This document shows positions 61,025 through 64,000 of a DNA stretch of 64,000 nt, in pieces. The notes beneath the pieces were generated by a model. The model was given only the letters and a program-made list of their open reading frames with translations. It had not been told where the DNA came from and searched no databases. The position numbers and the translations under genes were made by a program. This DNA is from Actinoplanes sp. DH11 (GTDB taxonomy: Bacteria > Actinomycetota > Actinomycetes > Mycobacteriales > Micromonosporaceae): contig NZ_JAHWGU010000019.1 of NCBI RefSeq assembly GCF_020873875.1, forward strand, positions 62,001 to 126,000, in the 5' to 3' direction. Within the stretch, counting starts at the first letter, position 1; each line of letters opens with the position of its first letter.

Positions 61025-61100
61025 GCCGGTGCGCTCAAAACAGGCCGGTGCGCTCAGAACGGGCCGGTGCGCTCAGAGCAGGCCGGTGCGCTCAGAGCAG
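61025..61100. repeat. 19-bp tandem array carrying the stop codon of the next gene (4 units)
   Basis: GCCGGTGCGCTCAGAGCAG repeats at 61025, 61044, 61063 and 61082 (the first two with changes), and a fifth partial unit is inside the gene at 61101. Each holds TCA, the stop (TGA) of the minus-strand gene ending at 61092. With period 19 the stops fall in all three frames. Confidence 0.9.
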
Positions 61101-61574
61101 GCCGGCGCGTTTGGCCGCGTACTCCTCGTCGGAGAGCACGCCCGCCTCGTGCAACTCGGCCAGGTTGCGCAGCAGCGCCTCGGAGGGCGCGGGCACGCCG
61201 GTCAGCCGGGCCTCGATCACGTCCCGCAGGTGACCGGCGACCGCCCGGTCGGTGACGAACTCGACGGTGGTGCCGTCCACCTCCAACAGCAGGGCGCCCT
61301 TGAGCAGACGGTCCCGGCAGCTCACCCCGGCCACCGAGGCGAACGGGATCGCGGACCGGCCGGCCCCGGTGCGGAACCCGAGCTGACCGGTGCTGACCAG
61401 TTCCAGCCGGTCCGGCAGGACCAGCAGGTAGACGCTGGCGCCGCCGTCGGTCATGTGCCCCACGGCCAGGGCGGCGCGGACGTCCACACCGGCCTGGGCG
61501 GCCCGGTGACGGGCCCGTTCGGCGCGCGCCCGGGCCTCGGCCGCGGAGACCGGTTTGCCGGAGAAGAGACCCAT
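61092..61574 (-). CDS. SHOCT-domain protein
   Basis: The 160-residue protein has a middle beta-rich part (YLLVLPDRLELVSTGQLGFR; ALLLEVDGTTVEFVTDRAV), like a PH-type domain, and a C-terminal SHOCT motif (RNLAELHEAGVLSDEEYAAK). SHOCT segments are short oligomerisation helices of unknown role. ATG 61574 is eight bases after a TACGGT box. Confidence 0.8.
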   Translation of the reverse strand: MGLFSGKPVSAAEARARAERARHRAAQAGVDVRAALAVGHMTDGGASVYLLVLPDRLELVSTGQLGFRTGAGRSAIPFASVAGVSCRDRLLKGALLLEVDGTTVEFVTDRAVAGHLRDVIEARLTGVPAPSEALLRNLAELHEAGVLSDEEYAAKRAGLL

Positions 61575-61632
61575 GACGGGCAACCGTAGCCGACGCCTGA
61601 TCAGTTCCGGACGGGGTGGATCGTCGGCGCCG

Positions 61633-61971
61633 CTACCGGGACCGGCTGACGTAGGCCCAGGCCGCGTCGCCCGAGGCGAGATGCGTCTCGACCCGCTCGT
61701 AATCGGGCACCGCGAAGGCGTCGGACTGTGCCAGGTCGTCCTCGGTGACCTCCAGGACCAGCCCGTCGACACCGTCGGCGAGGTCACCCGTCGAAATCAG
61801 GATCGGATGGTTGCGCAGGCCACTGACCTCGACCACCCGTGGGTCGGTGATCTCCACGAGTGACAGCCGGAACCCCAGCACGCGGTCCTGGCGTCCGGTG
61901 AGCTCACGGCCGAACGTGGCCTTCTGCACCCCTGGGTCGCGCAATGTCCCGTACGAAAAAAGCAGCGGCAT
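61633..61971 (-). CDS. Gamma-glutamylcyclotransferase-like protein (AIG2/GGCT fold)
   Basis: The 112-residue protein has the LFSYGTLRDP motif that binds the gamma-glutamyl moiety and later VPDYERVETHLASGDAAWAY. It is shorter than glutathione-degrading enzymes and fits the AIG2-like group. ATG 61971 lies six bases after TAGGGT (61978-61983). Confidence 0.88.
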   Translation of the reverse strand: MPLLFSYGTLRDPGVQKATFGRELTGRQDRVLGFRLSLVEITDPRVVEVSGLRNHPILISTGDLADGVDGLVLEVTEDDLAQSDAFAVPDYERVETHLASGDAAWAYVSRSR

Positions 61972-61977
61972 GAGCGC

Positions 61978-61983
61978 ACCCTA
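61978..61983 (-). promoter_or_regulatory. -10 box of the leaderless GGCT gene
   Basis: TAGGGT (minus strand) lies exactly 6 bases before ATG 61971. Confidence 0.55.
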
Positions 61984-62049
61984 ACCGCCTGTCCAGGTCA
62001 CCGGAGGGTTTCGCTCCCGACCGGGCGGGCGGTACGCGCGGGAGCCGTG

Positions 62050-62055
62050 TAGACA
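62050..62055 (+). promoter_or_regulatory. -10 box of the leaderless NTF2-like gene
   Basis: TAGACA lies exactly 6 bases before GTG 62062; it matches TAnnnN only. Confidence 0.45.
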
Positions 62056-62061
62056 GGAGCC

Positions 62062-62424
62062 GTGAGTCTCGACGAGGAACTGCTCGTGGCCGAGCGCGCG
62101 TTGCAGGACGCGCAGCGCAACAACGACGTGGTGGCGCTGGCCCCGCTGCTGGACGACCGGCTGATCGCTGTCGGACCCGACGGCGGGCGGTACAGCAAGG
62201 AGGACGACCTGGCGGCGTACCGCTCCCGCTCCTCGATCATCGACGACCTGGTCGAGGAACACCTCGAGCACCTGATCGTGGACCGCACCGGCGTCACATT
62301 CTTCACCGGCACCGTCTCCGGCACGTTCGGCGGCGAACCCGTCACCGCCCGGATGCGTTACACCCGGACGTGGGTGCACGACGGCGGCTGGCGCGTCGTC
62401 GCCGCGCACATCGCTCCCGCCTGA
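62062..62424 (+). CDS. NTF2-like (DUF4440/SnoaL-fold) protein
   Basis: The 120-residue protein has the cone-shaped NTF2 pattern: an N-terminal helix pair (LVAERALQDAQRNNDVVALA), strands LIAVGPDGGRYSKEDDLAAY, and VTARMRYTRTWVHDGGWRVV. Such proteins bind or isomerise small hydrophobic molecules; no catalytic pair is evident. Its stop lies in a small tandem array. Confidence 0.85.
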   Translation: MSLDEELLVAERALQDAQRNNDVVALAPLLDDRLIAVGPDGGRYSKEDDLAAYRSRSSIIDDLVEEHLEHLIVDRTGVTFFTGTVSGTFGGEPVTARMRYTRTWVHDGGWRVVAAHIAPA

Positions 62425-62469
62425 CCGCTCCTGCCTGATCGCCCCCGGCTGATCGTCCCACGCCCTGAC
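62412..62469 (+). repeat. 14-bp tandem array carrying the NTF2-like stop codon (3 units plus a longer one)
   Basis: Units CGCTCCCGCCTGAC, CGCTCCTGCCTGAT, CGCCCCCGGCTGAT and a 16-bp CGTCCCACGCCCTGAC each hold TGA. The first TGA (62422-62424) is the gene's stop. Confidence 0.8.
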
Positions 62470-62511
62470 CGCCCGGCGGGATGCCGGGCGGCCAGGGGAC
62501 GCGGAGGTTCG

Positions 62512-63033
62512 TCAGCAGTAACCTGACGGGCACTCGCCGCTCGCCAGCAACTCGTACTGCCGGCACTTCGGGCACCGCGGCCGTTCCACCGGCACCTTCG
62601 CCGCGGCCCGGGGCCTGGGTTCCGCCTTGGCGCGCGGGGTACGCGGCGTGCTGGTGCTGCCCGCCGTGCTGCGGCTGCGCGCCGCCTTCGCCGGTGGGGT
62701 GGTCCGGCGCAGGTCGACGGCCTGGACCGCGGCGTCGAGCAGGGCGTCGTAGTTGGCGTCGATCAGGTCCGCCTCCACCGACACCACCGTGTTCGGGTCG
62801 TCCGGGTCGCGCACGTAGGCGCCCGGCATGGAGAGCGCGACGTCGTTCGCCTTCTCCGGATCCACGGCCACGTCGACGCCGCCGGGATGGATGTACACCG
62901 CCACTCCGGTGGCACCCTGCGGCCGGACCTGCAGCGCGCGGCCGACCGTGCGTACGTCGACGGTGGCCCGCCCACGCAGCTCCAGCAGCAGCCGGGCGAC
63001 CGAGGGGGCGGCACCCGCGTTGTACTCGTCCAT
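62512..63033 (-). CDS. Hypothetical protein with a C-terminal zinc knuckle
   Basis: The 173-residue protein has an N-terminal domain of about 110 residues (VARLLLELRGRATVDVRTVG; HPGGVDVAVDPEKANDVALS), an Ala/Lys/Arg-rich linker and a terminal CPKC...CPSGYC motif. ATG 63033 has a ribosome site (CGGAGGACAG). It might bind nucleic acid; no family is recognised. Confidence 0.7.
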   Translation of the reverse strand: MDEYNAGAAPSVARLLLELRGRATVDVRTVGRALQVRPQGATGVAVYIHPGGVDVAVDPEKANDVALSMPGAYVRDPDDPNTVVSVEADLIDANYDALLDAAVQAVDLRRTTPPAKAARSRSTAGSTSTPRTPRAKAEPRPRAAAKVPVERPRCPKCRQYELLASGECPSGYC

Positions 63034-63278
63034 CTGTCCTCCGCTAGTCGACGACGACCTACCAGTATCGGCACACCCGCCGGAACCGTGATGTCGGCAT
63101 CAGAACGGGTGAATTTCCTCAACCGGCGGCCCGGTCAGTGTCACCGGACGGCGCGGCGCCGGGCAGCGGGTTCACGGGACTTCGCCCACCCGAGCCGGAT
63201 CATCCCCCTCAGGTAGGTCCTGAAGTGGGTACCACGGTGTGATGCGGCGGCGTTCCACCTGGTCCTAGCGTTCGCCGC

Positions 63279-63569
63279 ATGACCGCAACCCTGGTTCTGG
63301 TCCTCGCCCTGCTTCCCGTCCTGGCCCTGGTCGCCCTCGCGGTGGCCGACCTGGCCGGCCGGTGGTGGCGGGGCCGGCTCGCGGTGGAAGCCGAGCGGGC
63401 CCAGCCCTACCGTGGCCGGTCGGCGTCTGTCGCGCCGGCCCCTGAGGTCACCGCATCTGTGCGAGCACGTCCCCGGCGGGGAGCCGGCCACATAGCCCCC
63501 GACCACCGGGCGCCGATTCGTGACCGCGCGCGACCGCCTCCTCTTCGCCCGCGACCGCCCTTGCTTTGA
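63279..63569 (+). CDS. Small single-helix membrane protein
   Basis: The 96-residue protein has one N-terminal membrane helix (TATLVLVLALLPVLALVALA), then a basic, Pro/Arg-rich tail of low complexity. ATG 63279 follows TAGCGT by seven bases, so it may be leaderless. The tail may be an artefact of repeats near 63550; it could end earlier in relatives. Confidence 0.5.
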   Translation: MTATLVLVLALLPVLALVALAVADLAGRWWRGRLAVEAERAQPYRGRSASVAPAPEVTASVRARPRRGAGHIAPDHRAPIRDRARPPPLRPRPPLL

Positions 63570-63762
63570 GCGCCGTCGCCCTGGACCGCCCTTGCCCCGT
63601 CCTCAATCGGGTCGCCCTTGATCGCCCTCGTTCGCGATCGCCCTCGATCGACTCCGGCCGGCCGCCGCGCCCCGGATCGGTGCCCAGCCGATACCGTCCC
63701 GCACATCAACCCGTAGCCCCTCTCCGGCCCGGTGGCGCCGGACGAGCCGTCCATGGCGAGAT

Positions 63763-63837
63763 GTTGATCTGCTGGCGGTGCGAAATCGCTGTGATCAAGG
63801 GGTTGAAACCGCGATTTCGCATCGCTAGCAGATCAAC
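63763..63837. repeat. 75-bp palindromic element, copy 5
   Basis: Arms with two or so changes (GCTGGCGGTG on the left) and the standard loop. It lies in the non-coding stretch 63570-64000, in which I see no gene; the window ends before the next gene is visible. Confidence 0.9.
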
Positions 63838-64000
63838 ATCGCCGCACGGAGTAATCGCGGGACACCCTGCGCTGATTGTCCACACACCGACTGCATCGGC
63901 GCGGTTACGGTCAGGCGGCGGTGGCTCCTGCGCCGGTTCGGCCGGGTGTTGATCGTGATCCCGGACAGGGTAGGGGGTCGATCGCGGTGGCGCTCAATTC

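Noticed and set aside
59392..61038. TTG 61038 as the chemoreceptor start
   Set aside because: The extra codons lie partly in a tandem array, and GTG 60990 has a better upstream context.

Overview
The window is chromosomal DNA from a high-GC actinobacterium, most likely a member of the Micromonosporaceae (Actinoplanes-like). The supports are a SAM-IV riboswitch, three SigE-type ECF sigma factors each paired with a membrane or secreted partner, many leaderless genes, branched-chain keto-acid dehydrogenase genes under an Lrp-type regulator, F420-type LLM and EgtA-like proteins, and a chemoreceptor suggesting a motile life stage. The genus is an inference. No rRNA, tRNA or CRISPR array was found.

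Layout. 1-5.2 kb: small genes, an ECF sigma/membrane partner pair, a SUKH-4 protein, and an HxlR regulator divergent from an MFS pump. 5.3-11.5 kb: a rearranged segment bounded by two 309-bp inverted repeats (99 % identical), holding an IS5 element, a prepilin-peptidase fragment, IS3 and IS630 remnants, and an intact TetR/ABC efflux locus. 11.5-18.8 kb: a membrane protein, a broken histidine kinase with an intact response regulator, a uridine-kinase-like P-loop protein, and the bkd operon (E1a-E1b-E2) divergent from its Lrp regulator. 18.9-28.2 kb: hypothetical genes, the second ECF sigma pair, an orphan kinase, and SDR/LysR and WYL/VOC divergent pairs. 28.3-33.9 kb: a Gly-Tyr-His protein, an HELGH metalloprotease, a GAF-PAS kinase with a degenerate receiver protein, and a siderophore-interacting protein. 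34-41.9 kb: a secreted DUF1906 protein with FG-GAP repeats, an MFS pump, the third ECF sigma pair, STAS and HD proteins. 42-51.6 kb: an M20 peptidase, a SAM-IV-controlled cysteine desulfurase, a GGDEF-EAL protein, a GH92 glycosidase and a GT4 glycosyltransferase. 51.6-64 kb: an ArsR/SRPBCC pair, STAS, nucleotidyltransferase, Uma2, LLM oxidoreductase, an EgtA-like protein, a beta-propeller protein with hexapeptide repeats, a chemoreceptor and small genes.

Three patterns stand out. (1) A 75-bp near-perfect palindrome occurs five times, and all four copies whose two neighbours are visible lie between convergent genes. (2) Six genes end in tandem arrays whose repeat unit carries the gene's own stop codon; in five of the six the period is not a multiple of three, so the duplicated stops fall in different frames. 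(3) Many starts sit exactly six bases after a TAnnnT-like box (leaderless transcription); the same rule places the start of the GH92 gene on an ATC codon.
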